Positions 7,853 through 16,141 of a stretch of DNA of 64,000 bases are shown here, piece after piece; position 1 is the stretch's first letter; each line of letters starts with the position of its first letter. Source of the DNA: UBA5195 sp034432755 (lineage in GTDB: Bacteria; Chloroflexota; Anaerolineae; Anaerolineales; Villigracilaceae). Both the position numbers and the translations under genes were made by a program. The notes under the pieces are model-generated. The model searched no databases and was not told the origin of the DNA. It was given only the letters and a program-made list of their open reading frames with translations. The stretch is from positions 1-64,000 of the forward strand of contig DAOUBQ010000077.1 in NCBI GenBank assembly GCA_034432755.1. The letters are read 5' to 3'.

Positions 7853-10159
7853 CTATTCTTCTAGAAACCAGGCTGCCGCATAGCCCTCGGCGCCGAGCGG
7901 CTCACGCACTTTAAGCCATTCGTTGAAGCGCCCCACCTTGAGTTGGGCTGTAACGACGTCTTCCAGCACGTCGAGCGGGGTGCCAATGGCAAGGATGCGA
8001 ATGATTTCAGCGCTGGAGGTGGGTTGTTTGCGCAGGCGTAAGCCGCCTCGCCCGGCCAGGCTGGAGACGTGGACGCGATATGGTGCGGGTTCTTCGGTAA
8101 AATCGGCCACCGAGAATGAAACGGCTGTGTTTAATTCAGATTTGGCTGGGTCTGGCTCCACCAGCCAGGCGGCTACATGGCCCTCTTGATTTTTGCGGTT
8201 GCGCACTTGCAGCCATGCCTTCTGTTGACCAATCTTGGCGCGTTCTTCGGGCTTAACCAGCCGCAAACTGGCCCCGGCAGGCTCAATGGAAACCAGCGCG
8301 CCCGCCAGGCTGGGGATTTTTCGCATTCGGACTCCCCCTGGGGCCAGCGACCGAGAGACGGTGACATAGATTTTGGGCTTTTCTTGTTCTGGTGGAGCAG
8401 GGGGTGTTTCAATCGGCTGTGGGGGCGCCGGGGCTGGTTCGGGTTGCGGCGTTGGCTCAGGCTGTGGAAGCGGTTCGGGCTGAGGCGGCGTGACCGGCGG
8501 CAGGGCGCTATAGAGTTGGTTGAAGGCTTCGTAGCCGTTTTTCATCAGGTTGGCGTAGTAGGTGGCCTGCCCCGAACCGTTGTAGATGGTGGCAAACGCG
8601 GTGAAGTCTTTGCGGCGCAGGTGTCCGACCGCTCCGCCGTTGGGCAGGATGTTGTTGATGAAGTCGAAAAAGCCAAGCACCTGGTCACGGTCGCTGCGCG
8701 CAAAAGCGGTGAACATGTCTTGCACTGAGGCATAGCCAATGACTAAGGAATTGAAACCCATAATCTGCGGCGCGCCCATGCTGATGGAGTTCTTGGCGGC
8801 GGTATCATCGAGATTACAGGCGAACTGGAACACGTCCCATTCTTTGGATTGATTACCGTGGAAATCTATCCATGCGCCAGAGGGGTTGGCGCGGAAGCGG
8901 TGGCCTTCCCAGCGTCGGTTGGGGTCGAAGGTGAAGTGCTGGTTGAATTTGGTGACGTTGTTTTTGCCCCAGTAGTTGTAGAACAGGTGATTTTCAAAGC
9001 GAATCAAGAGCCGCCCATCGGGGCCAAAGGCTTGCCCGCCTGATTCAATCGCCAGGACTGAAACGGCTACGCCTGGCTCAAGGCCCATTTTGTCTGAAAG
9101 GGCGCTTAGATACCCGCCGTAGCGGTTCCAGATGTCGGCTACCAGGCGGTGGGTTGCGCCCTGGCTGGATGAGGGGGTCAGGCGGCGGTTGGCGGGCGCG
9201 GGGGTGGAAACGTTCTCCAGTCCATCGCCAACCGAGGGGCGGATGCGGTTGATGATAACGGGAGCTGGCTCTGGCTGGGTTGGAACGGGTTCGGGTTCGG
9301 GGCTCGGCTCGGGTGCGGGCGGGGTGAGCGGGGCCGGTGAAGCGGCTGGCGCGGTCTCCACAAACCAGGCGGCGCAATAGCCCTCCACGCCCTGTGGGGT
9401 GCGAACACGCAGCCACTGGTCAAAGACGCCCACTTTGGGCCGGGCGGTGGCTTCGGCTTCAATGACTTTCAGGAAGGTATTGGGGTATTCGATTGAGAGG
9501 GTGTTGGAGTTGGTGCTGGCGGCTGAGCGGATGCGCAGGCCAGAGACGGCTTCGGCCTTGATGCGCACGTAAAAGCTACCATCAGCGGGTGCGGTGGCAG
9601 GCGGAATTTCGGCCCCGGCCCCGGTTTCCAGGCATTCGTACCAGACGACGGCGGTGATGGCTCGTTTGAGTTCTTTGCCCTGGCTATAGCGGCTCATGAG
9701 CGAGATGTCTTGGCCTTCTTCGGTGGGGAAGGGCCAGGGGTCGAGGATGAGGAAGTCTTTGCCCACTTTTTGGTAAGCGACGACCCAATGGGTTTGCAGA
9801 CCGGCTTTTGGGGAACTATCCACTTCGAGGATGACCGGCTGCCCGGCGGCGATGGCATTGGCGATGGCGTCAATGGGGGCGTCGGTGTCGCGGCAGGTGA
9901 TGAGGTTTTTGAAGCGCACTTTGGGGTAGATGTTGCTGATGGCAGCCCAGACGATGGCGTCTTGCACATAGCCGCCGCGTTGTTTGAGTTTTTCGTTGAG
10001 GGTTTGCGGGGTTTCGGGGTAGCCGAAGCCGCTCAAGTAGATTGCAACGCTGGTGAGGGCGCAGCCGAATTCGCCGATGGTGGATGTACTGCTAAAACCG
10101 AGCCGGGCGGTTTTCCAGCGCGGGTCTTGTTGGGAGAGTCGGATGAGGTTGAATGCCAT
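7853..10159 (-). CDS. Multidomain cell-wall hydrolase: C39-like peptidase, muramidase, three SH3 domains
   Basis: A 768-residue modular protein. Domain 1 (about 1-180) is a C39-like cysteine peptidase with C33 in GCALTSVA, H124 in THWVVA and D140 in LDPW. An SH3-like repeat (about 196-267) ending in GYCAAWFVE and a Pro/Glu linker follow. Domain 3 (about 335-550) resembles the N-acetylmuramidase family of phage endolysins, with catalytic E372 in AIESGGQAF, RFENHLF and MGAPQIMGFN. A second proline-rich linker and two more SH3-like repeats (about 605-680, 700-768, ending AAWLVE and AAWFLE) close it. No signal peptide or membrane helix is visible, although every domain suggests peptidoglycan work. 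GGAGG precedes the ATG. It may be released by lysis, exported by a non-Sec route, or phage-derived. Confidence 0.82.
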   Translation of the reverse strand: MAFNLIRLSQQDPRWKTARLGFSSTSTIGEFGCALTSVAIYLSGFGYPETPQTLNEKLKQRGGYVQDAIVWAAISNIYPKVRFKNLITCRDTDAPIDAIANAIAAGQPVILEVDSSPKAGLQTHWVVAYQKVGKDFLILDPWPFPTEEGQDISLMSRYSQGKELKRAITAVVWYECLETGAGAEIPPATAPADGSFYVRIKAEAVSGLRIRSAASTNSNTLSIEYPNTFLKVIEAEATARPKVGVFDQWLRVRTPQGVEGYCAAWFVETAPAASPAPLTPPAPEPSPEPEPVPTQPEPAPVIINRIRPSVGDGLENVSTPAPANRRLTPSSSQGATHRLVADIWNRYGGYLSALSDKMGLEPGVAVSVLAIESGGQAFGPDGRLLIRFENHLFYNYWGKNNVTKFNQHFTFDPNRRWEGHRFRANPSGAWIDFHGNQSKEWDVFQFACNLDDTAAKNSISMGAPQIMGFNSLVIGYASVQDMFTAFARSDRDQVLGFFDFINNILPNGGAVGHLRRKDFTAFATIYNGSGQATYYANLMKNGYEAFNQLYSALPPVTPPQPEPLPQPEPTPQPEPAPAPPQPIETPPAPPEQEKPKIYVTVSRSLAPGGVRMRKIPSLAGALVSIEPAGASLRLVKPEERAKIGQQKAWLQVRNRKNQEGHVAAWLVEPDPAKSELNTAVSFSVADFTEEPAPYRVHVSSLAGRGGLRLRKQPTSSAEIIRILAIGTPLDVLEDVVTAQLKVGRFNEWLKVREPLGAEGYAAAWFLEE

Positions 10160-10310
10160 ACGCGGCCTCCATGTTTGTAGAAATCGGACAAGGTGATTGC
10201 ATTATGCCACATTTTAGGGGCGTATGGGGCGAGCAGAGGCGTGGGTGGGGAGTAAATCTGACTGCGCAGAAAATTTTCTTGCGACCCACGACGCACAGGC
10301 TTTCAGTTAT

Positions 10311-10333
10311 CTTGCGCCGAATTTCAAGATTCT
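10311..10333 (+). repeat. Dispersed repeat, copy 2
   Basis: Identical over 23 nt to 4170-4192, same orientation, 6.1 kb apart. It lies next to the LacI-type relic. Confidence 0.75.
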
Positions 10334-10425
10334 GAATTGCGCCTTTTGGCATTCCTGTTGGGAAGAAGAAGTAGCGTGCGCGGGCGTCTTTGTCTCCGGC
10401 GAGGGCGGCTTGCGCCCAGAGATGC

Positions 10426-10626
10426 TCATTGGATAATTTGGGGCAGGAAAGAGTCGCTGGCAATGTGATGCGGGCTGCGCGTCATCACCAGCCCAATGGC
10501 GCGGGCGCGGCGGCTGGCAAGGGTTTGCGCAGCCGAATTGGGAACATTGCCCAGTGGGGCAGCGGCACCCAGCACTTCTTGTGATAAAGCAATTGCGAAA
10601 GGCAATTGCAACAGCCCCCTGTGCAA
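10426..10626 (-). pseudogene. LacI-family regulator fragment
   Basis: The minus-strand frame reads GNVPNSAAQTLASRRARAIGLVM followed by FLPQIIQ and a stop. This matches the hinge helix and first strand of LacI/PurR repressors (LGYVPN.AA..L.....IGLV). The DNA-binding helix-turn-helix is missing upstream, and the ligand-binding domain ends after about 30 residues at TGA. No complete gene remains in any frame around it. The fragment is a relic, perhaps of a regulator that once controlled a neighbouring gene now lost. Which LacI subfamily it came from cannot be told. Confidence 0.6.
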
Positions 10627-10795
10627 CGGTGGTCAAGTTCCCAAGATACTTTTTGGGCGCGGATTATGCCAAAGAATGCAGATTTCAGGCGGGGTGTTCG
10701 GCGTTAATTCGTGCGAGTCGGCGTCCATCTCAAGGCGCGCCTTCGCAGTTTAACGGTTGCACCAACAAGAGTGCCGCAAATTTTTCCCAGGCTTT

Positions 10796-10824
10796 TTGTT
10801 TCGGATAAAAGCGCGTGTTATACT
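10796..10824 (+). promoter_or_regulatory. Promoter of the sigma-factor unit
   Basis: TTGTTT (10796-10801) and TATACT (10819-10824) are spaced 17 nt. Transcription would start near 10831, where an ATG opens a 50-codon frame that overlaps the sigma-factor start. Confidence 0.55.
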
Positions 10825-10830
10825 CGGCAA

Positions 10831-10983
10831 ATGCAAGAAACTTATAAAATCCGGCGGGGTTATATTTTCAAACCGCTGGTAGGATTGTCGAATTGGCGGA
10901 AACTATGCAAGACGAGGAAATTCTCGCCCTGGCAGCCCAGGGAGACCGGGAGGCATTCGGGATGTTGTATGAGCGCTATGTAG
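10831..10983 (+). CDS. Possible leaderless 50-codon upstream frame
   Basis: An ATG lies 6 nt after the -10 box TATACT, the same geometry as other leaderless genes in this window. The frame runs 50 codons to TAG and overlaps the first 79-91 nt of the sigma-factor gene in another frame. The peptide (MQETYKIRRGYIF..., rich in R and K) has no known domain, and its last 26 codons are constrained by the overlapping gene. It could be a regulatory uORF or simply chance. Confidence 0.25.
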   Translation: MQETYKIRRGYIFKPLVGLSNWRKLCKTRKFSPWQPRETGRHSGCCMSAM

Positions 10984-11453
10984 ACCGTATTTTCAACTAC
11001 GTCTACTATCGCACGGGCAACATGAGCGATGCTGAAGACCTGACGGCGCGCGTTTTCCAACGGGCCATGAATCATATTGTTAACTACACCGACCGTGGCG
11101 TGCCATTTTCAGCCTGGCTGTATCGCATTGCGCACAACCTGGTGGCCAACTGGCACCGCGATCGCACCCGCCGGCAGGAAATCCCGCTCTCCGATGTGTC
11201 GTTGGTTGCCAAAAGCGAACACCCCGAGAGCAACCTGGTCCACACCGAGCAGCAAGAAGCCTTGCTTCGCTTGATTCGTTCCCTGCCGGCAGAGCGCCAA
11301 ACGCTGTTGATTTTGAAATTCGTCGAGCACCTTTCCAATGCCGAAATCGGTCAGATTATGGGACGCAGCGAAGGCGCGGTTAAAAGCTTGTACCACCGCA
11401 CCCTGTTCTCGTTGCGCGACCAGATTGGCAGCGCGGAGGAATATAGCGACTAA
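10905..11453 (+). CDS. ECF-type RNA polymerase sigma factor
   Basis: A 182-residue sigma-70 family protein. Region 2 runs about 5-75 (ILALAAQGDREAFGMLYERYVDRIFNYVYYRTGNMSDAEDLTARVFQRA, then PFSAWLYRIAHNLVANWHRD for promoter melting). Region 4 runs about 120-170 (LPAERQTLLILKFVEHLSNAEIGQIMGRSEGAVKSLYHR, the -35 binding helix-turn-helix). Regions 1 and 3 are absent, as expected for ECF factors. Start: ATG 10905, or TTG 10893 four codons earlier with AGGA upstream; the sequence does not decide. No anti-sigma gene is adjacent. A DegV gene and a small membrane protein follow in the same direction, and the small membrane protein is the only candidate partner. Confidence 0.9.
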   Translation: MQDEEILALAAQGDREAFGMLYERYVDRIFNYVYYRTGNMSDAEDLTARVFQRAMNHIVNYTDRGVPFSAWLYRIAHNLVANWHRDRTRRQEIPLSDVSLVAKSEHPESNLVHTEQQEALLRLIRSLPAERQTLLILKFVEHLSNAEIGQIMGRSEGAVKSLYHRTLFSLRDQIGSAEEYSD

Positions 11454-11503
11454 TTTCTGAAAAGCAGATTGAGTGGTTCTTAATTTTATCTCAGGAGGTC
11501 ACG

Positions 11504-12346
11504 ATGTTACGGATTGTTACCGATGGCGCCGCCGATATGCCCCGCACCTGGCAGGAAGAGTACGACATCCAGGTTGTGCCGGTCAATATTCATTTCGGGG
11601 ATAAAACCTATTTATCGGATATTGACCTGAATAACGAGGAGTTTTATCGGCTGGTTGATGAAAGCAAGAAAATCCCCAAGACCTCCCAACCCTCGCCGCA
11701 TCAGTTTATGGAAGCCTATAAAAAGCTGGCCGAAATCGGCGATACCATCCTGTCTATTCACGTGACCAGCAAACTCTCCGGCACGTATGCCTCGGCAGTG
11801 GCAGCGGGTAAGGAACTGGCCGGGAAGTATCACGTCATCCCCTTCGATTCAATGACTGGCTCCGCCGCGATTGGCATCCTGTGCCGCGAAGCGCGTATTT
11901 TGGAACGAGCCGGGAAGAGCATCGAGGAAATTGTCCACCATCTCGAAAATTTACGCTCTCGTTGCGGCGTCATCTTGGCCCTCGATACGCTCGAATACGC
12001 ACGCATGAGTGGGCGGGTTGGCACGTTACAGGCTGCGCTGGCTTCGATATTGAACGTCAAACCGATTGCGGTGCTTAAAGACGGTATCTTGAACATGGCC
12101 GAGAAGGTGCGCACGCGCAAAGCCTCGCTCGACCGGATTTTGGAAATGGTCCGCGAGCATGTCGGCGACCGCGAAGTGATAATGTCTATTGTGCATGCCC
12201 GCGACCCGCAGGCCGGAGCGGAACTGATGGAGCGCGCCCGCAAACTGTTCAATACCCGTGACCTGTTCCTGACCGATTTGTCTATCTCTGTGGCCGCCAA
12301 CCTGGGGCCTGGAACGGTTGGCATCGTCTTTTTCCCTATGGAGTAA
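11504..12346 (+). CDS. DegV family fatty-acid-binding protein
   Basis: A 280-residue DegV protein. The N-terminal domain opens RIVTDGAADMP and carries the TSQPSPHQFMEAYKKL loop. The ITVTSKLSGTY-like motif (SIHVTSKLSGTYASA, about 85-100) supplies the residues that bind a fatty-acid carboxylate. The C-terminal domain has the LDTLEYARMSGRVG block (about 160-175) and ends ANLGPGTVGIVFFP. Family members (FakB type) deliver fatty acids to the kinase FakA for phospholipid synthesis. No FakA is present here. The ATG has CAGGAGGT upstream. It lies 50 nt after the sigma-factor gene. Confidence 0.92.
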   Translation: MLRIVTDGAADMPRTWQEEYDIQVVPVNIHFGDKTYLSDIDLNNEEFYRLVDESKKIPKTSQPSPHQFMEAYKKLAEIGDTILSIHVTSKLSGTYASAVAAGKELAGKYHVIPFDSMTGSAAIGILCREARILERAGKSIEEIVHHLENLRSRCGVILALDTLEYARMSGRVGTLQAALASILNVKPIAVLKDGILNMAEKVRTRKASLDRILEMVREHVGDREVIMSIVHARDPQAGAELMERARKLFNTRDLFLTDLSISVAANLGPGTVGIVFFPME

Positions 12347-12350
12347 ATTT

Positions 12351-12614
12351 ATGATGGCAATCCAAAGCGCAGCAGACCAGCTTGCACTGATGGAAGCGCA
12401 ATTACAAGGCCTGTTGCGTCCCATCCAACCCTCGCAAAAATTCGTCCAGACCGTTCGGCAGCGCATCCGCTTTTCACCACGCGTCAGTTTGGCAGAAAAA
12501 CCGCCCGAGGTGCGGCGATTCCTGGTCATCCTGGGAGGCGTGCTTTCGGTCAGTCTGTTGCTGATTACCGGAGTACGGGCGATTTTCTACCTGGTCAACC
12601 GCTCGCGGACCTGA
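12351..12614 (+). CDS. Small single-pass membrane protein
   Basis: An 87-residue protein with a double Met start. The N-terminal half is charged and soluble (QSAADQLALMEAQLQGLLRPIQPSQKFVQTVRQRIRF). One membrane helix follows at about 59-80 (FLVILGGVLSVSLLLITGVRAIFYLV), then a short basic tail. It starts 4 nt after the degV stop, with GGAG inside the end of degV, so translation is coupled. The topology (cytoplasmic N-terminus, one helix) would suit an anti-sigma factor or a membrane tether for the sigma/DegV pair, but no anti-sigma motif is visible. Confidence 0.75.
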   Translation: MMAIQSAADQLALMEAQLQGLLRPIQPSQKFVQTVRQRIRFSPRVSLAEKPPEVRRFLVILGGVLSVSLLLITGVRAIFYLVNRSRT

Positions 12615-12663
12615 AATTTCCCCTGTCGAACTCGCTGGGGCTTTTCAATAATCTCATTGAAGC

Positions 12664-12699
12664 AAACGGCGACCGCCAGATATGCCGGTTGCCGTTTTT
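12664..12699 (+). terminator. Rho-independent terminator of the sigma-degV unit
   Basis: AAACGGCGACCG (12664-12675) pairs with CGGTTGCCGTTT (12686-12697, one G-U pair) and ends in a run of five T. Confidence 0.85.
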
Positions 12700-12780
12700 G
12701 ATTCCTGCCAGTTCTAAGTGCGAAATGGCATTTCGCCCCACTGATGAACTGCGGGATGAATGATTATTTCTATCTACTGT

Positions 12781-12915
12781 ACAGTTTGCTCCAGATGGTC
12801 GAGTAGGTGGCGCTTTTCCGCCGTATCGAGACCAAAATGACTGTTAAATTGGCTCGACACTTGCGCCTGCGCTGCAAGTGCAGGTGTACGCCCCTATTGG
12901 GGCTACTCGACCACC
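12781..12915. other. Densely foldable non-coding segment
   Basis: An outer pair, GGTCGAGTAG (12797-12806) with CTACTCGACC (12903-12912), encloses three inner stems: GGCG/CGCC (12809-12822), CACTTGC/GCAAGTG (12858-12880) and CCCC/GGGG (12891-12902). An alternative pairing GTCGAG (12799-12804) with CTCGAC (12853-12858) competes with the outer stem. It matches no RNA family I can recall. It could be a small RNA, a regulatory element or the folded end of a lost mobile element. Confidence 0.4.
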
Positions 12916-12950
12916 TTGCTACAAAAGTGTCTGGTGACTAGGATTCTTTT

Positions 12951-15068
12951 TCAGGTTTTTTTCTCCACCCGGTGAGCCATCAGCCATTCTTGCACATCCA
13001 GGGGGCCATCGCCCGGTTTGGCGCGAACATAAGTGCCATCCGGCTTCATCAACCGTGACCGAAGCGTGTCTTGAAGATACACATCTAACACTTGGGTTTT
13101 CATGTAATGGACATGGGCCGGTTTTTCGAGCGGGAAGACCACTTCCACGCGGTGGTCGAGATTGCGCGGCATGACATCGGCGCTGCCCAGGTAAATTTCC
13201 TCTTCGCCGCCGTTGTAGAAATAATAAATCCGGCTGTGCTCCAGGTAACGCCCAACAATGCTCGTCACCCGAATATTTTCGCTCACACCTTTGATGCCCG
13301 GCCGCAGACAGCAAATGCCCCGAACAAGCAAGTCTATCTGCACACCGCTTTGCGAGGCCTGATAGAGCAGTTCAATGATAGGCTGGTCAACCACCGCATT
13401 GACTTTAAACACCAGGTGCGCCCTTTTCCCGGCCTGGGCATGGCCGATTTCGCGCGCAATCAACGCTTCGAGCCGCTGCCGCAGGTTTACGGGGGCGACC
13501 AGCAACTTTTTATAGTCTTGTTTGGTCGAGTAACCAGTGAGGTAATTGAACAGGTCGGTGGCGTCGGCTCCCATGTCTTCATCGCAGGTAAACAAGCCCA
13601 GGTCTTCGTACACCCGTGCGGTGGAGGGGTTGTAATTGCCAGTCGCCAGATGCAGGTAGCGGCGGATGCCCTCTCCCTCCCGGCGAATCACCATGGCAAT
13701 TTTGCTATGCGTCTTCAGCCCAATCAGCCCATAGACAACATGCACCCCCACCTGTTCCAGCCGCCTGGCCCAGCCAATGTTGCTCTCCTCGTCGAAACGG
13801 GCTTTCAACTCCACCAGCACGGCCACTTGTTTGCCGCGCTCCGAGGCTTCGAGCAAGGCCTCCACCACCGGAGAATTCGGCCCCACCCGGTAAAGAGTCT
13901 GTTTGATGGCAAGCACCTGCGGGTCGCGCGCAGCAGCGTTCAGGAAATCAACCACTGGCGTAAACGAGTCGTAGGGATGATGAAGCAGCAGGTTTTCCTG
14001 CCGGATGGCATCGAAAATGTCTGATGGGGATGTCACCTGCCGAAATGCAGGCAGGACAAACGGCTTGTACACTGGATATTTCAGGTCGTGCAATTCGACG
14101 CTGTTATAGACCTGCCACAGGCTGACCAATCCCAAAGGATTGTTTTGCACATAAATATCGGTCGGGCGCACTTCCAGGTTCTCGACCAGCAAGGCGCGGA
14201 TGGTTTCGGGCATTGTTTCGGAAATAGAAACCTGCACCACCGAGCCAAATTTGCGCCGTCGGATGCTGGCCTGCATGGTCTCCAAAAGGTCGTCCGCTTC
14301 GAGTTCCTGGATTTCGACGTCGGCGTCGCGGATAATGCGGAAGGGATGGGCGGTCACCACTTCCATACCGGGGAACAGCATCCCCAGGTTGGCGGCTATC
14401 ACCTGCTCCAGCCAAACAAAGTAGTGTTGGCGCGCTATCGTGCCATCACGCCGTTCGCCGCCTGAGGAGCGTTTGACCGGCACCAGGCGATTGAGCGTAT
14501 CTGGCACTTTCAGTCGGGCAAATTTCTCATTGCCTTTCGGGTCACGGATGACTATCGCCAGATTCAGGCTCAGGTTGGAAATGTGTGGGAAGGGATGCCC
14601 CGGGTCGAGCGCGAGTGGGGTCAGCACCGGGAAGGCTACCTCGCGGAAATAGGCGTCGGCCCGCTCTTTTTGAGCGGCATTCAATTTAGCATAGTCGAGA
14701 ATATGAATGCCCGCTTTATCCAGATTCGGGAGTAGTTTCTTATTCCAACACTGGTGCGCTTCGTTATACAATTCGGTTGAGACTTTGCGAATAGCCGCCA
14801 GCACATCGCGCGGCGTGCGGCCATCAATGGAAAGATCGGGGATGTGCGCTTCCACCTGCCGCCGAATGCCCGAAACCCGCACCATAAAAAACTCATCCAT
14901 GTTCGAGCCAAAGATGGCAAGGAATTTTACCCGCTCAAGCAAGGGGTTAGTTTCGTCTTGGGCTTCTTCCAGCACGCGGCGCTGGAATTCGAGCATACCC
15001 AGTTCACGATTGATGTATAGTTTTGGGTCAGAAAGGGTCAGGGTAGGGTCGTTGGGAGGGAGCGCCAT
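12951..15068 (-). CDS. ppk: Polyphosphate kinase 1
   Basis: The 705-residue enzyme transfers the ATP gamma-phosphate to polyphosphate, reversibly. The four Ppk1 parts are seen: N-terminal domain with YINRELGMLEFQRRVLEEA, the head domain, and the two phospholipase-D-like catalytic domains. HHPYDSF, LAIKQTLYRVG and FDEESNIGWARRLE lead to GLKTHSKIAMV, which holds the histidine that is autophosphorylated in this family. YLHLATGNYNP and the C-terminal RNLDHRVEVVFP follow. The length matches the family. The start ATG has a weak GGTAGA upstream. It lies 41 nt downstream of a CHAD gene, so the two form a unit. Confidence 0.96.
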   Translation of the reverse strand: MALPPNDPTLTLSDPKLYINRELGMLEFQRRVLEEAQDETNPLLERVKFLAIFGSNMDEFFMVRVSGIRRQVEAHIPDLSIDGRTPRDVLAAIRKVSTELYNEAHQCWNKKLLPNLDKAGIHILDYAKLNAAQKERADAYFREVAFPVLTPLALDPGHPFPHISNLSLNLAIVIRDPKGNEKFARLKVPDTLNRLVPVKRSSGGERRDGTIARQHYFVWLEQVIAANLGMLFPGMEVVTAHPFRIIRDADVEIQELEADDLLETMQASIRRRKFGSVVQVSISETMPETIRALLVENLEVRPTDIYVQNNPLGLVSLWQVYNSVELHDLKYPVYKPFVLPAFRQVTSPSDIFDAIRQENLLLHHPYDSFTPVVDFLNAAARDPQVLAIKQTLYRVGPNSPVVEALLEASERGKQVAVLVELKARFDEESNIGWARRLEQVGVHVVYGLIGLKTHSKIAMVIRREGEGIRRYLHLATGNYNPSTARVYEDLGLFTCDEDMGADATDLFNYLTGYSTKQDYKKLLVAPVNLRQRLEALIAREIGHAQAGKRAHLVFKVNAVVDQPIIELLYQASQSGVQIDLLVRGICCLRPGIKGVSENIRVTSIVGRYLEHSRIYYFYNGGEEEIYLGSADVMPRNLDHRVEVVFPLEKPAHVHYMKTQVLDVYLQDTLRSRLMKPDGTYVRAKPGDGPLDVQEWLMAHRVEKKT

Positions 15069-15109
15069 AATCTTCTACCGGTGAAAAATTTATTTCCCCA
15101 ATCTTATCA

Positions 15110-15979
15110 TCAATCCGGAGAGAGAGCCGCAGCCTGCTCAGTCACTTGCCAGTCGAAGGGTTGTCCGGGGCTGGCGCGCCAGAAGGTCTCCACTTCATCT
15201 TTATCTTTGATGTAGGCGGCGATTAATTCGGCGTGACGATGCTCATAATAGCGGCGGACAGATTCAGGGGAGCCTGTCTCGCCCAGTTCATCCAGCGTGA
15301 ACAGAAAAACCTCAACATCCTGTATCTCTCCCATTGCAGTCTGGTAGTTGTGCATCCGCCTAAAATTGGCCTGCGGGAACTCCGGCACGAGCGGGTGAAT
15401 GATTTCAACCATATAGCGGAAGCGCTTGAAAGCGATGCGCGTGCGATGTATGGTGGCGGGTTGGGCCGGATTTATCCAGCTATACCGTTGAAGGACGGTT
15501 CCGTAGGCTTCATCAACGGCCTGGAGAACCTGGGCATCGAACTCCGGGCCGGGAATTACGTCCGCTCTATCGGCGCGCACTTTCTCCAGCCGCCGGGCGA
15601 TGCTAGATGGTTTCAGGTCTTCCACGATTTCTTCGGCCTCGCGCAACAGGTGGCGCTCGCGTTTTTGCAAAATTTGCTGGAGGGGCTTCAATTCGGGCAG
15701 CGACTCGATGGTTTCGGAGATTTCGGCCAACATAACTTGGGTATCGCGCAAGGCGTCGAACTCGTCCAACTGCCCCTTAAGCGCCTTGCGAATCTTTTGC
15801 AGCCGGGGATGCGGCGATACGGCCCGAATCAGGTCCACCAGGGCCAGCAAACGGCGAGCAGCCACGCGCAAGTCGTGAACGGCCTCCTCAGAAAATTCGC
15901 GGCGGCAGGTTTTTATCTGTTCGCGGTATTTCTCCCAACGGGTGTCGATTGCTTCGAGAAGCAATGTATTCGCATCCAT
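15110..15979 (-). CDS. CHAD domain protein
   Basis: A 289-residue all-helical protein with the conserved basic and histidine residues of CHAD domains. The first repeat has EEAVHDLRVAARRLLALVDLI (about 30-52) and the second has TIHRTRIAFKRFRYMVEII (about 175-193). CHAD domains bind inorganic polyphosphate and often sit on polyphosphate granules (family knowledge). Its position directly upstream of ppk, with 41 nt between, supports a granule-associated or Ppk-modulating role. There is no CYTH domain fused or nearby, so this is the binding module alone. No clear ribosome site precedes the ATG. Confidence 0.92.
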   Translation of the reverse strand: MDANTLLLEAIDTRWEKYREQIKTCRREFSEEAVHDLRVAARRLLALVDLIRAVSPHPRLQKIRKALKGQLDEFDALRDTQVMLAEISETIESLPELKPLQQILQKRERHLLREAEEIVEDLKPSSIARRLEKVRADRADVIPGPEFDAQVLQAVDEAYGTVLQRYSWINPAQPATIHRTRIAFKRFRYMVEIIHPLVPEFPQANFRRMHNYQTAMGEIQDVEVFLFTLDELGETGSPESVRRYYEHRHAELIAAYIKDKDEVETFWRASPGQPFDWQVTEQAAALSPD

Positions 15980-16141
15980 ACATACATCCTGATATAGTAG
16001 TTTACATGAAATCAGACCTCAAACAAATACACTGCCAACCCTTTTAGGTTAATGCATAAAAATTAACGCCCGCTTACAGAGGCGTTAACTTTGGGTAAAA
16101 TTTGACATTCTGAATTTAAGATTCAAACGAAACGCCCAAAA

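Larger units (their letters stand above)
10160..10795. other. Intergenic region with regulator relic and repeat
   Basis: No intact gene. It contains the second copy of the 23-nt dispersed repeat (10311-10333), a decayed LacI-type fragment (about 10426-10626, minus) and a hairpin with 8-bp arms GCAATTGC (10589-10596 and 10602-10609) around a GAAAG loop. Confidence 0.5.

Noticed and set aside
13092..14024. Plus-strand open frame of 310 codons opposite ppk
   Set aside because: Antisense to a certain gene, no domain, no ribosome site.
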